In this document: in pieces, positions 1 through 7,013 of the stretch | How positions within the stretch are numbered: position 1 is the stretch's first letter | Layout of the letters: each line of letters begins with the position of its first letter | NCBI GenBank assembly: GCA_947085825.1 | Contig: CAMTXX010000062.1 | Location: 1-18,154, forward strand | Source: JAOUFP01 sp947085825 | GTDB taxonomy: Bacteria; Nitrospirota; Thermodesulfovibrionia; Thermodesulfovibrionales; UBA6898 | Length of the DNA stretch: 18,154 bases | Direction of reading: 5' to 3' | Made by a program: the position numbers and the translations under genes | The notes under the pieces: generated by a model | Databases searched by the model: none | The model's input: the letters and a program-made list of their open reading frames with translations, nothing else | Told to the model about the DNA's origin: nothing

Positions 1-150
1 CCTCTCATCAAATACAAGGACATGGCGATAACCCTTTTGGAGATAGTCCCTAATCTCAATCAGGGCCTCTCCTATTGTAGAATTGTAAGGAATACGCGGA
101 TGCTCCTCAATAGGTATCATTACATCCCTGACTTTTTCATCATGTTCCAT
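1..150 (-). CDS. CBS-domain protein, N-terminal part (cut by window edge)
   Basis: Reading leftwards from an ATG at 150-148 gives 50 uninterrupted codons that run off the window. The peptide opens MEHDEKVRDVMIPIEE, then has IGEALIEIRDYLQKGYRHV and VLVFDE. This is the usual start of a CBS domain: a V-x-D-V-M motif, a helix beginning at an IGEAL-type segment, then the hydrophobic strand before a D-E turn. CBS pairs usually bind adenosyl ligands and regulate a partner protein; the ligand cannot be judged from this fragment. A strong ribosome binding site (GCGGAGG) lies 6-7 nt upstream of the start. The gene follows the receiver gene in the same direction, but a 198-bp gap with its own promoter candidate suggests separate transcription. 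The downstream domains are outside the window. Confidence 0.8.
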   Translation of the reverse strand, partial: MEHDEKVRDVMIPIEEHPRIPYNSTIGEALIEIRDYLQKGYRHVLVFDER

Positions 151-263
151 TATTTTTCCTCCGCAATTTTTGAGTTATCTCTAAGCAAACCGGATTCTTC
201 TTAAGCTTTAAAACAGACTATTTCCATCATAGATAGCGACCGGACTGAATGTTGAATTTCAAT

Positions 264-292
264 ATTATAGCACAGGGAATTCTGTATCAATA
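264..292 (-). promoter_or_regulatory. Candidate promoter for the CBS-domain gene
   Basis: On the minus strand a perfect TATAAT lies at 269-264, preceded by TGC, so it is an extended -10. The best -35 is either TATTGA (292-287, 17-bp spacer) or TTGATA (290-285, 15-bp spacer); neither is strong. Transcription from here would give a leader of roughly 105 nt before the CBS gene start at 150. The rest of the 198-bp gap between the receiver and CBS genes holds nothing else that I can name. Confidence 0.5.
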
Positions 293-348
293 CACTGAAT
301 TAACTTATTAAAAAATTAAATGGAACTGATTTTTTCTTCGCCTTCTCT

Positions 349-771
349 TCATCCCTCAACCTTTTTTAATCTTTCCCTCAGCATCTTATTCTCTCTCTGA
401 AGCCTTAGCCATTTGAACGCCTTTTCAATGGTATAGAGTATCTGCTCTTTCCTGAACGGCTTTGTTATGAAGTCAAAAGCGCCTTTATGCATCGCCTCGG
501 TAGCGGATTCAATCGCGCCGTATGCGGTCAAGATAATCACAGGTATGTCCTCATCCACCTTTTTTACGCCCTCAAGAAGCTCAACCCCGTCAAGCCCGGG
601 CATCTTTAAATCTGTAATAACAAGGTCAAAGCCTCCCTGTTTTGCCAGTTCAAGAGCTTCCATCGGGTTATTCGTGGTCACGATCTCATAAGGCGTCTTT
701 TCCTTAAGTATCATGCTTAAAAGCTTCAGCATGTCAGGCTCATCATCTACTATCAATATTTTTTCAGGCAT
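349..771 (-). CDS. Stand-alone response-regulator receiver protein (CheY-like fold, NtrC-type linker)
   Basis: This 140-residue protein is almost entirely one receiver domain. The acidic pocket is D9-D10, the phosphoacceptor is D54 (in VITDLKMPGLDG), and the switch residues are T82 and K104 (ITKPF). All positions needed for phosphorylation are present. Residues 107-140 (KEQILYTIEKAFKWLRLQRE and onward) form a long charged helix like the linker that normally leads into the AAA+ domain of NtrC-type regulators. Here the protein ends at KKVEG, so no output domain exists. The start is supported by GGAGG just upstream. The gene lies downstream of the Cache-PAS kinase, which is its likely partner, but the two are now separated by the repeat-flanked four-helix-bundle gene. 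It probably acts by protein-protein interaction or as a phosphorelay intermediate. Confidence 0.88.
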   Translation of the reverse strand: MPEKILIVDDEPDMLKLLSMILKEKTPYEIVTTNNPMEALELAKQGGFDLVITDLKMPGLDGVELLEGVKKVDEDIPVIILTAYGAIESATEAMHKGAFDFITKPFRKEQILYTIEKAFKWLRLQRENKMLRERLKKVEG

Positions 772-788
772 AATTCCTCCTTTTTTTT

Positions 789-957
789 AGTGTCAGTGTC
801 AGTTGTCAGTGTCAGAAAAGCAGTGAACAGTGTCAGTGCATAGTATCAGTAATTAGTATTAGAAAAAAAACTGACACTGACACTGTCCACTGGCACTTTC
901 TCAGTAATTAGTATTAAAAAAAAAAAACTGACACTGACACTGTCCACTGGCACTTTC
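789..957. repeat. Left flank of CTGACACT repeat cluster with two tandem 55-57 bp units
   Basis: The stretch between the receiver gene and the four-helix-bundle gene is built from short TGTCAG/CTGACA units in both orientations. It starts with repeated TGTCAG (789-815). Two near-identical tandem units follow at 846-900 and 901-957. Each begins TCAGTAATTAGTATTA, runs through 8-12 A residues, then CTGACACTGACACTGTCC, and ends GGCACTTTC. They differ mainly in A-tract length and one G, which suggests recent slippage or duplication. The A tract is flanked by arms that pair imperfectly (AGTATTAG against CTGACACT), a decayed version of the perfect hairpin in the solo copy at 4160-4222. Confidence 0.9.
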
Positions 958-1323
958 TCATGTGTCAGTTAAAGACTTAACCAAACCGTTAAGCATCATG
1001 CTAATCTGTTCAATTTCCACTTTTATGGCAAGGTATTCGCTATCTGGTAAGTATCCCAAGTCTCTTGCAAGCAGCAGGTGATACTTCAATTCACCTGCAG
1101 ACCCTTTAGCAATACCGGCAAATTGGCGAAATTCCTTTCTGTTTAATCTATGGCTGCCCTCTAATAAGTTTGCACAAATGGAAGATGATGCTCTCCTCAT
1201 CTGAGATACAAGTCCAAATTTTTCGGTTTGTGGAAAGCCTTCTGTATTTTTGTAGATATTCAAGGTTAGATTATGGCTCCTCTTAAAAACCTCAAGTTCT
1301 TCTACAGATGTAATTTTGCCCAC
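958..1323 (-). CDS. Four-helix-bundle protein, S23/IVS family (TIGR02436-like)
   Basis: This 121-residue protein has the family's signature: EKFGLVSQMRRASSSICANL around residues 35-54, then LEGSHR, a conserved F-x-x-F, IAKGSAGELKYHLLLARDLG, and L-P. The protein folds as four antiparallel helices and forms pentameric barrels in studied members. Relatives are encoded inside intervening sequences of 23S rRNA in Leptospira and Coxiella, and as the Avd accessory protein of diversity-generating retroelements. The function of free-standing copies is not established. Start is GTG at 1323, with AAGGATG as a weak ribosome binding site; the nearby ATG is out of frame. No reverse transcriptase, template repeat or rRNA is visible here. 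The C-terminal TDT and the stop lie in repeat sequence. Confidence 0.88.
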   Translation of the reverse strand: MGKITSVEELEVFKRSHNLTLNIYKNTEGFPQTEKFGLVSQMRRASSSICANLLEGSHRLNRKEFRQFAGIAKGSAGELKYHLLLARDLGYLPDSEYLAIKVEIEQISMMLNGLVKSLTDT

Positions 1324-1336
1324 TTTTTATCATCCT

Positions 1337-1368
1337 TTCACTGACACTATTCACTGACACTGTCACTG
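1337..1368. repeat. Right flank of the CTGACACT repeat cluster
   Basis: Three CACTGACAC/GTCACTG units lie between the GTG start of the four-helix-bundle gene and the kinase stop. The kinase stop codon (1363-1365) is inside the repeat. Orientation is opposite to the outer left flank at 789-815, so the gene sits between inverted copies. Confidence 0.85.
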
Positions 1369-3600
1369 TTTTGCTGCCGGCAACGTTATTATAAAAGTCG
1401 TTCCCGTTATCTCTGACTCCTCTTTTGTCTTTGTCTCAAAGGTGATTGTTCCGCCGCATTTGGTTATAATTCCATAAGAGACAGAAAGACCCAAGCCTGT
1501 GCCTTCCCCTACTTTCTTGGTTGTAAAAAGAGGGTCAAATATCTTTGTCCTGTGTTCTTTTTTTATCCCCTCCCCTGTGTCGGCAAATCTGGTCTCAACC
1601 CCCTCATTGCCTGACAATTCGGTCGTGACGGTTAAAATACCGCCTCCCTTCATGGCATGGATGGCATTGTTTATTATGTTCAAAAAGACCTGCTGCATTT
1701 CACCTGCATCTGCCTTTACCTTAGGCAAATTATCCTGAAGCCGGCGATTTAACGAGATATTATTCAATCTCAAGGTATTTTCAACAACCGCCGATACTGA
1801 CTCTATATTTGCATTAATATCAATAAATTCTTCTTTATGTTCTGTATAACGCGCAAAACTCAAAAGATTCTCCACAACCCTTTTGGCGTTCAAGGCATGT
1901 TTTTCGATGGTCTTTAACATATCGTATTCATTGGAATCAGGTCTTGCTTTTTCAAGGAGCATATCAGAAAAGCCGAGAATAAGAGCAAGAGGGTTGTTTA
2001 TCTCATGCGCGACGCCGGCAGCCAGCGTCCCCATCGAGGCTAATTTCTCCGTATGATACATCTGCTCTTCTATCGCCCTTTTCTTGTCGGAAGTTATGTC
2101 CCTTGCAATGCCGAGAACAGCATAGGGCTTTCCTTTTTCATCCGTAAGAATGCTGAAATTAGTGCTAAGCCAGTATTCATCGCCCCTAATATTAATAGGG
2201 CAAGCTATCTTTTTGCTTGTCTTTTCGTCAAAGACCTCATCCACAGCCTTTAACTGCAAGGCAGCGCTATCTTCGTTAAAACAAATCTCCCCTATATTCT
2301 GGCCGATTATTTCTTCCCTCTTTTTTCCAAAAAAGGAAAGCCCTGAGCTGTTCATGGACGTGATGACACCCTCGCGGTCTATTGTGAATATAATATCATT
2401 TGCATTTTCGATGAGCGACCTGTACTGATTTTCTGACTTTTTTAATTCCCCTGTCCTTTTTTCGACCTCCCTGTTTAAAGAACTCGACCACCTGAGCATC
2501 ATGGCTATTATCAGCATACCGCCGAAAAGTATTGCGAATATAACAATTCCTTCAAGGAGAAACTGCCTTATCTGAATGTCGTGTATAGCCCCTTCAATCT
2601 CGCTGACAGGGGCGACAACGGCAACTGACCATATCCGGCCGTCTCCCTTGGCAAGCAATTGAATCGGCGAGAATGCTATTAATTTCCTCATCTCGTCTTC
2701 TTTTCCTCTATGCCACCCTGAAATATACCAGCTCACGCCTTCTTCCCCTGCAAGCATCTTTTCTTTCTGTATCTCGTTTATCCTGGCAAATGATATGGTG
2801 GGCTTCCTCTCTTTACGGGCTTCAAAGGCGTCTTTGCCGATAAATTCCTCCTCAGGATGGAACAGAAATGTTCCCTTCTTGTCGATGACCCAGGCATAAC
2901 CCGTCTTGCCCGAGCGTATCTCCCGTGTGGTCTTTGCTATCATCTGAGTTGCATCTACCACAAAGATTATGACGCCGGAAAACTTATGGGTCGCCACCGG
3001 ATGCGACTCGTCTACGGAAACCTGCCAGACAGGGACCGCTATCTTCATTACGAGTTTTTGATAGTCACTCCCATAAATAACAGGGAATACTTCGCTTATA
3101 GATATATTGCCCCTGTTTTTTCCCTGCGCTGCCCATTTCAGATAATCCATATCTTCAGGATATGTGTGCACACTCTGGTATCCATGAATATCCGCTAAAT
3201 GCGCACGCGGCTTTGCGGGTTCGATATATCTTATTTCCAACACCCCTTCTTCCTTGATTCTTGAGAAGGTAAACTCCATTCTTTTGCCTATGGCAACCTT
3301 CTCAAAATACTGAATCGAAGGTGAAAGGCTGAGCATGGATAGTTCTTTTTTAATAATGGTGAGATTATTTTCTATCTGCCTGGCTGCATGTTGGGCAAGT
3401 ATAAGCTGCTGTTTGTTAAAATCATCAACCACCACTTCCCTGACTTTACGCGCCGACAGCCAGCCCAGCAACAGGATAACTAAAAGGAGAACAGCTACAA
3501 CGCCGATTACTATTTTTTTGAAGTGTTTTATGTAAAGGTCAAACCACGATGCCGGAATAAAATTAAATGCTGTTTCAAAAAAATCTTTAGTATCTTTCAT
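1363..3600 (-). CDS. Membrane sensor histidine kinase (Cache, PAS, HisKA, HATPase)
   Basis: This 745-residue kinase has a membrane segment at residues 29-49 and a large extracytoplasmic region at about 55-345. That region has Cache features such as GKTGYAWVIDKKGTFLFHPE. A second membrane segment lies near 351-371. A PAS domain (about 393-506) follows, then HisKA with the phosphorylated His at 532 (AAGVAHEINNPL) and a HATPase domain. The HATPase has an N box around 641-650 (NIINNAIHAM), a G1 box at 674-679 (DTGEGI) and a G2 box at 698-706 (GEGTGLGLS). All catalytic elements are intact. The Cache region implies sensing of a small external ligand, which cannot be named. Its probable partner is the receiver protein at 349-771. 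A TATAAT (3620-3615) lies 14 nt before the ATG, and only a weak GGGGT precedes the start. The last codon and stop come from repeat DNA. Confidence 0.92.
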   Translation of the reverse strand: MKDTKDFFETAFNFIPASWFDLYIKHFKKIVIGVVAVLLLVILLLGWLSARKVREVVVDDFNKQQLILAQHAARQIENNLTIIKKELSMLSLSPSIQYFEKVAIGKRMEFTFSRIKEEGVLEIRYIEPAKPRAHLADIHGYQSVHTYPEDMDYLKWAAQGKNRGNISISEVFPVIYGSDYQKLVMKIAVPVWQVSVDESHPVATHKFSGVIIFVVDATQMIAKTTREIRSGKTGYAWVIDKKGTFLFHPEEEFIGKDAFEARKERKPTISFARINEIQKEKMLAGEEGVSWYISGWHRGKEDEMRKLIAFSPIQLLAKGDGRIWSVAVVAPVSEIEGAIHDIQIRQFLLEGIVIFAILFGGMLIIAMMLRWSSSLNREVEKRTGELKKSENQYRSLIENANDIIFTIDREGVITSMNSSGLSFFGKKREEIIGQNIGEICFNEDSAALQLKAVDEVFDEKTSKKIACPINIRGDEYWLSTNFSILTDEKGKPYAVLGIARDITSDKKRAIEEQMYHTEKLASMGTLAAGVAHEINNPLALILGFSDMLLEKARPDSNEYDMLKTIEKHALNAKRVVENLLSFARYTEHKEEFIDINANIESVSAVVENTLRLNNISLNRRLQDNLPKVKADAGEMQQVFLNIINNAIHAMKGGGILTVTTELSGNEGVETRFADTGEGIKKEHRTKIFDPLFTTKKVGEGTGLGLSVSYGIITKCGGTITFETKTKEESEITGTTFIITLPAAKQ

Positions 3601-3619
3601 TATGACCCCACTACATTAT

Positions 3620-3691
3620 AACGCATAAAAAAACTAAAAAATGAAGGTCTGCAATGGCATGTGTTCCGCATACCGTAACTGCAGACCTTCA
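3620..3691 (-). terminator. Intrinsic terminator after the universal stress protein gene
   Basis: A perfect 12-bp inverted repeat (TGAAGGTCTGCA at 3642-3653, TGCAGACCTTCA at 3680-3691) encloses a 26-nt loop that can itself pair partly. On the minus strand it is followed at once by TTTTTTAGTTTTTTT. It lies about 20 nt after the stop of the stress-protein gene and separates that transcript from the histidine kinase gene. Confidence 0.85.
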
Positions 3692-3710
3692 ACTATATAA
3701 AAAGTCCGGC

Positions 3711-4142
3711 TTAAGCCTTCACTACATACACAGAGCATGGACTGTGCTTTACAACCTTTGAGGCCACACTTCCCATCTTGAACCGCGATGACGGACTGAG
3801 CCCTTTGCTGCCGATGATGATGAGGTCAACCTTTTCATGCTCGGCGTAGTCGATGATCGCATCCGGAATCGAAGAAGACTCAACGATATGCCTGCATGTG
3901 GCGATGACATCCTTACCGGCCAGGATGCCGCAGGCCTGCTCGACCACATATTCAGCGCGCTTTTCCATGCTCTGCCTGATCTTTTCGCGCTCGGGTGGCG
4001 AAATTTCAAGGTCTACAGCATCGAGATAAGACATGACATTGATCAGGCAGATGTTTGCGCCTTTTGTCTTTGCGTAATCAAAGGCCACGTCCAGCGCTGC
4101 CATGGAATGTTTTGAACCATCAACAGGAACCAATATTTTCAT
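3711..4142 (-). CDS. Universal stress protein, UspA family, ATP-binding type
   Basis: This 143-residue single-domain protein starts MKILVPVDGSKHSMAALDVA, the classic UspA opening with an Asp that contacts adenine. It ends with IIIGSKGLSPSSRFKMGSVA, which fits the G-2x-G-9x-G(S/T) phosphate-binding motif at about residues 111-125, so ATP binding is predicted. The C-terminal strand VYVVKA fits the dimer edge. A strong ribosome binding site (AGGAGG) precedes the ATG. It is the last gene before a terminator and follows the TauE/membrane-protein pair in the same direction. It is therefore probably the final gene of the GntR-TauE-membrane protein operon, although a repeat element now sits between it and the preceding gene. 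USPs paired with transporters often modulate them or respond to energy stress; that role is inferred. Confidence 0.93.
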   Translation of the reverse strand: MKILVPVDGSKHSMAALDVAFDYAKTKGANICLINVMSYLDAVDLEISPPEREKIRQSMEKRAEYVVEQACGILAGKDVIATCRHIVESSSIPDAIIDYAEHEKVDLIIIGSKGLSPSSRFKMGSVASKVVKHSPCSVYVVKA

Positions 4143-4159
4143 ATATCCTCCTAATGTTA

Positions 4160-4222
4160 AGTGTCAGTTGTCTGTGTCAGTGTCAGTTTTTTTCTGACAC
4201 TAATCACTGACACTGTCCACTG
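4160..4222. repeat. Solo CTGACACT element with perfect hairpin
   Basis: This 63-bp element carries the same words as the cluster at 789-1368 but no gene. Its centre is a perfect hairpin: AGTGTCAG (4179-4186), seven T, CTGACACT (4194-4201). The right part reads CTGACACT, then AATCACTGACACTGTCCACT, matching the tail of the tandem units at 846-957. It sits between two same-strand genes, about 8 nt upstream of the ribosome binding site of the stress-protein gene. On the minus strand the hairpin encloses a run of A, so it is not a normal terminator. Confidence 0.88.
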
Positions 4223-4225
4223 TTT

Positions 4226-4966
4226 TTAAACTTCTTTTTTTACCTTCGCCTTACTCATGGTAAGCCCGATACCATCAAATATATAGAATATTGCAAACCC
4301 CCACCACATGGTATAGATAACATAAAATACCAGAAGTCCTGTCATAAGAAACGCCTTTTCAGAAACCTTCTGGGCCTCAACACCATAATAGTTGTAAGCT
4401 GTCTCAACCGCCTTTTTCATTACATCAGAGACGATCTTTGCCTCTTCAATCTTCTTATCCTTTGCGAATTCCTTATTGATTTTGACCAGGGTATTATGCC
4501 ATTGTCTGAACATCTTCTTCTCATCGTCGTATTGGTATCTGGCCTTAATAGTTTCTCCCTGGTTTTTGAACATTGCATCGGAATCCTGCAACGCTGATTC
4601 AAGGACCTTCCCAAGGTCTCCTTCTATCTTTAACTCAGCGCCGGTAATCTCTACCTTTGCGCCTGCAGTGGTATATACCCTGGAAGCCAGTTCAGCCCTC
4701 TTTTCAGCCTCTCCGGGCTTATCCTCAGGCTTGTCCATCTTGATGCTTACGGTGAAAGCCCTTCCCATGAACTTTTCGTTGTCCTTTGTAACCTTGGGGA
4801 TAAAATAGGAAGAACCCTTCGACAGCTTGTTAAATAAATCATCTGCAAATACCAGCCCGTTCTTTTCCTCGCCAAAAATCGGAGAAAAGATAAGTGCCAG
4901 CACAACTAAAAAGGAAATGGCAAGCGCTATCCCAACACCCAGAGTTTTTTTAGATGTATTAGCCAT
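4226..4966 (-). CDS. Membrane-anchored protein of unknown function, partner of TauE permease
   Basis: I do not recognise a named family for this 246-residue protein. An N-terminal membrane segment (about residues 9-31) is followed by a charged, soluble, largely helical region of about 170 residues. Two closely spaced hydrophobic segments (about 205-236; LLVFYVIYTMWWGFAIFYIF) come near the C-terminus, which ends in a Lys-rich tail. The soluble part contains two possible paired alpha/beta stretches (FTVSIKMDKP and AKVEITGAELKIEGD). The start ATG at 4966 is one base past the TauE stop, and its ribosome binding site (GGAGGAGGG) is inside the last TauE codons, so the two are translationally coupled. 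A working guess is an accessory or regulatory subunit for the permease; this rests on context only. Confidence 0.82.
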   Translation of the reverse strand: MANTSKKTLGVGIALAISFLVVLALIFSPIFGEEKNGLVFADDLFNKLSKGSSYFIPKVTKDNEKFMGRAFTVSIKMDKPEDKPGEAEKRAELASRVYTTAGAKVEITGAELKIEGDLGKVLESALQDSDAMFKNQGETIKARYQYDDEKKMFRQWHNTLVKINKEFAKDKKIEEAKIVSDVMKKAVETAYNYYGVEAQKVSEKAFLMTGLLVFYVIYTMWWGFAIFYIFDGIGLTMSKAKVKKEV

Positions 4967-4967
4967 G

Positions 4968-6227
4968 TTATCCCTCCTCCCTTAATGTCTTAATATTAGC
5001 GAAAAACTTGCTTAAAACCCAGAAACCGAAGAACCCTACAACAACCCAGAATATTATATTGCCGCCGGTCTCTATGGCAGAGCTGATACCTGTCGGAACG
5101 TTAATAACCTCAAGTTCAGTAAACTTCTTTGGAAGTGTTGAAACCCTGTTAATAAAACCTGCAATGATCGACATGGCATAAAAACCCCGGATGTGTATAC
5201 CCTTGACAACCTTTGTCGTAAGCGCCCCGACCTGAATGCCGATCAGGGAACCCAGAAGCATGCCCATCGCAAGCGTATAAAAAACATAGCCGTAAATAGC
5301 ATACTGTCCTATGGCTGCAAACCCTGCGGTAAAGATGATCTGCAGGATATCGGTGCCGACAGTTGTTGCAGTTGATACGCCGAAGACATAGACAAACATA
5401 GGAAAGGTAACAAAGCCGCCGCCGACTCCCATAATTGCAGCCAACATTCCGACAATCATGCCGCCAATGGCGAGAAAAAGCCACGAGATCTTTCTGCCGC
5501 CAAAGTCTTCATCAAATGATATCATCGGCGGTATGTTTATTTTCTGCAAGCTTACAGCAAGCGGGGTCATACCGGACGGCCCTCCGTGTGCATCGTGCCC
5601 GCCACCGCCACTGTCACCGCTCTTTTTTCTTGTTGACTTGACAAAATCCATCATGGCATAAAACCCAAGAAACCCGAGTAATATTGCGTAAACGCTGCTG
5701 ATGAAAGCCTCGCTTAATAAGGGGTCCTTATTGTAAAGAGATACATTGATATAGCCGCCGATAAATGTGCCGCCTACAGACCCTGTGAGAAAAGCCATAG
5801 CAAGCTTTACTGACACATTACCAAGCTTCTTGTGCACTGTTGTTCCCATAATAGCCTTTGCAAAAATATGGAAAACGTCAGTCCCGACGGCGAGGATACC
5901 CTTAACGCCGGCTGCCATAAGGGCCGGCGTGATGATGAAGCCTCCTCCTGCGCCGATACAGCCTGTGATGAGGCCGGCAGCCAGACCCACAGCTATTGAA
6001 ACCATAAATATCAGGTTAGAATAATGGGCAGGCGCATATGTCTGCTTGCTTCCTATAATATCTGCCGCATCCAAAAAAGACACAACGAGAATCGGCGCAA
6101 GCATAGCCAGCAATATCAGCATCTTTTTTTTGTTCTTTACTATAGACATTGAAACTTCATAATCCCACTTGGCATGAGCGATGGAAGCTGCTTTAAAAAA
6201 CTCATACAATTTTCTTGGATAACTCAT
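4968..6227 (-). CDS. TauE/SafE-family permease (putative sulfite/organosulfur or anion exporter)
   Basis: This is a polytopic protein of 419 residues with about eight to nine membrane segments in two homologous halves. Each half has a Gly-rich family motif: CIGAGGGFIITP near residues 90-101 and GVGGGFVTFP near 267-276. Each half also has a VGTD motif followed by hydrophobic residues. The halves are joined by a cytoplasmic-type loop rich in Gly, His and Ser (about 203-218), and an unusually long N-terminal extension of about 35 residues precedes the first membrane segment. Characterised family members move sulfite, sulfoacetate or taurine-derived anions; the substrate here is unknown. I chose the ATG at 6227 over a TTG at 6239 because the ribosome binding site AAGGAGG (6246-6240) directly abuts the TTG. 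The gene follows a GntR regulator and is coupled to the next gene. Confidence 0.9.
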   Translation of the reverse strand: MSYPRKLYEFFKAASIAHAKWDYEVSMSIVKNKKKMLILLAMLAPILVVSFLDAADIIGSKQTYAPAHYSNLIFMVSIAVGLAAGLITGCIGAGGGFIITPALMAAGVKGILAVGTDVFHIFAKAIMGTTVHKKLGNVSVKLAMAFLTGSVGGTFIGGYINVSLYNKDPLLSEAFISSVYAILLGFLGFYAMMDFVKSTRKKSGDSGGGGHDAHGGPSGMTPLAVSLQKINIPPMISFDEDFGGRKISWLFLAIGGMIVGMLAAIMGVGGGFVTFPMFVYVFGVSTATTVGTDILQIIFTAGFAAIGQYAIYGYVFYTLAMGMLLGSLIGIQVGALTTKVVKGIHIRGFYAMSIIAGFINRVSTLPKKFTELEVINVPTGISSAIETGGNIIFWVVVGFFGFWVLSKFFANIKTLREEG

Positions 6228-6251
6228 GTTAATGCTCAACCTCCTTTATTG

Positions 6252-7013
6252 TTAACGTAATCTTTCAAATTCCGTCTGAAGTTTATAACGGTCACTTCTT
6301 CCCTGAATCTTTGTATAAGCAACAGGGGTGTTGTCGGAACTGACAAAGAGCCTGTGGACAACAAGTACAGGCGCTCCTTCGTCCAGATCGAGCTTCTTCG
6401 CATCATCACTGGAAGCCCGGGCAATCTCGATGGTCTGTATTACCTTGAAAATCTTCTTGCTCCCTCTCTCCTGAAGCACTGAATAGAGAGAATTCTGTTC
6501 GACTTCAAGGTTCTTGATGTCAGGGAGCATTTGCAAAGGGATAAATGACTCCTCAATATAGGCTGTTTTGCCCTGAACCATCCTCTTGCTTAAAATATAA
6601 TAGATACTTTCCCCGGTCTTCAGGTATTCCTGCGCCAAAGGAGGGGATTCCATTTCCCCAAGTGTCAATATCTTCCGCTCTGCCATCACCTCCTTGCCGA
6701 AAATTTCTTCAGTGAATCTCGTCTTCATGGCTACCCTGACTACCGGAGTAACGCTCACGATAAAAGTGCCTTTCCCCTGTAGTTTCATCAAATATCCATC
6801 GGAGACAAGGTTATTTACCGCCTGCCGTACCGTAATTTTGCTCACCTCATATTTTTTACATAATTCTTCTTCTGAAGGAATTCTCTGATTCACCTGCCAC
6901 TTCCCGGATTTGATTTCTTCAAGAAAAATTCTGCTAAGCTGAAAATAAAGTTTTTCCTGGCTAAACCTGTCGATTGTTTTACTGTGCAATGCAGATGATT
7001 CAGAATGTAACAT
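6252..7013 (-). CDS. GntR-family transcriptional regulator (HutC subfamily, UTRA domain)
   Basis: This 253-residue regulator has an N-terminal winged helix-turn-helix at about residues 20-86, with the textbook stretch IPSEEELCKKYEVSKITVRQ and wing GKGTFI. A ligand-binding UTRA domain follows (about 105-245), including YIEESFIP and VHRLF. HutC-type members bind a small metabolite and release an operator near their own operon. The gene is first in a run with the TauE permease (24 bp downstream) and the coupled membrane protein, so it probably controls that transporter and itself. There is no ribosome binding site. A strong promoter ends 6 nt before the ATG, so the mRNA is probably leaderless. 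An alternative internal start was not favoured because none has a ribosome binding site either. Confidence 0.92.
   Translation of the reverse strand: MLHSESSALHSKTIDRFSQEKLYFQLSRIFLEEIKSGKWQVNQRIPSEEELCKKYEVSKITVRQAVNNLVSDGYLMKLQGKGTFIVSVTPVVRVAMKTRFTEEIFGKEVMAERKILTLGEMESPPLAQEYLKTGESIYYILSKRMVQGKTAYIEESFIPLQMLPDIKNLEVEQNSLYSVLQERGSKKIFKVIQTIEIARASSDDAKKLDLDEGAPVLVVHRLFVSSDNTPVAYTKIQGRSDRYKLQTEFERLR

Larger units (their letters stand above)
789..1368. mobile_element. Candidate small cassette: S23/IVS-type gene between inverted CTGACACT repeats
   Basis: A roughly 580-bp unit lies between the kinase and receiver genes. Its left end begins AGTGTCAGTGTCAG. Its right end, read on the minus strand, begins CAGTGACAGTGTCAGTG, so the ends are imperfect inverted repeats of the same short word. 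The only gene inside is the four-helix-bundle protein. Repeat words form the last codons of that gene (ACT GAC ACA TGA) and the final codon and stop of the kinase (CAG TGA), as expected if the unit was inserted at the 3' end of the kinase gene. No transposase is present, so mobility is inferred from structure and from the gene-less relative at 4160-4222. It could instead be an old repeat cluster that grew in place. Confidence 0.45.

Noticed and set aside
22..204. Plus-strand reading frame at the left edge
   Set aside because: The minus strand here encodes a CBS-domain start with a strong ribosome binding site; the plus frame is its shadow.
783..957. CRISPR array
   Set aside because: Repeats are short words in both orientations with no regular spacers, and there are no cas genes.
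958..1323. Avd protein of a diversity-generating retroelement
   Set aside because: The fold family fits, but there is no reverse transcriptase, template/variable repeat pair or target gene in the window.
958..1323. Intervening sequence within a 23S rRNA gene
   Set aside because: No rRNA sequence flanks the gene; both neighbours are protein genes of a two-component system.
3615..3620. Leaderless promoter for the histidine kinase
   Set aside because: TATAAT is perfect but lies 14 nt from the ATG and lacks a -35; the spacing differs from the three 6-nt cases, so I do not count it.
3749..4009. Second minus-strand frame inside the stress-protein gene
   Set aside because: Arg/Ser-rich out-of-frame shadow of the UspA gene.
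4160..4222. Intrinsic terminator between the membrane protein and stress-protein genes
   Set aside because: On the transcribed strand the loop is A-rich and no T-run follows the stem.
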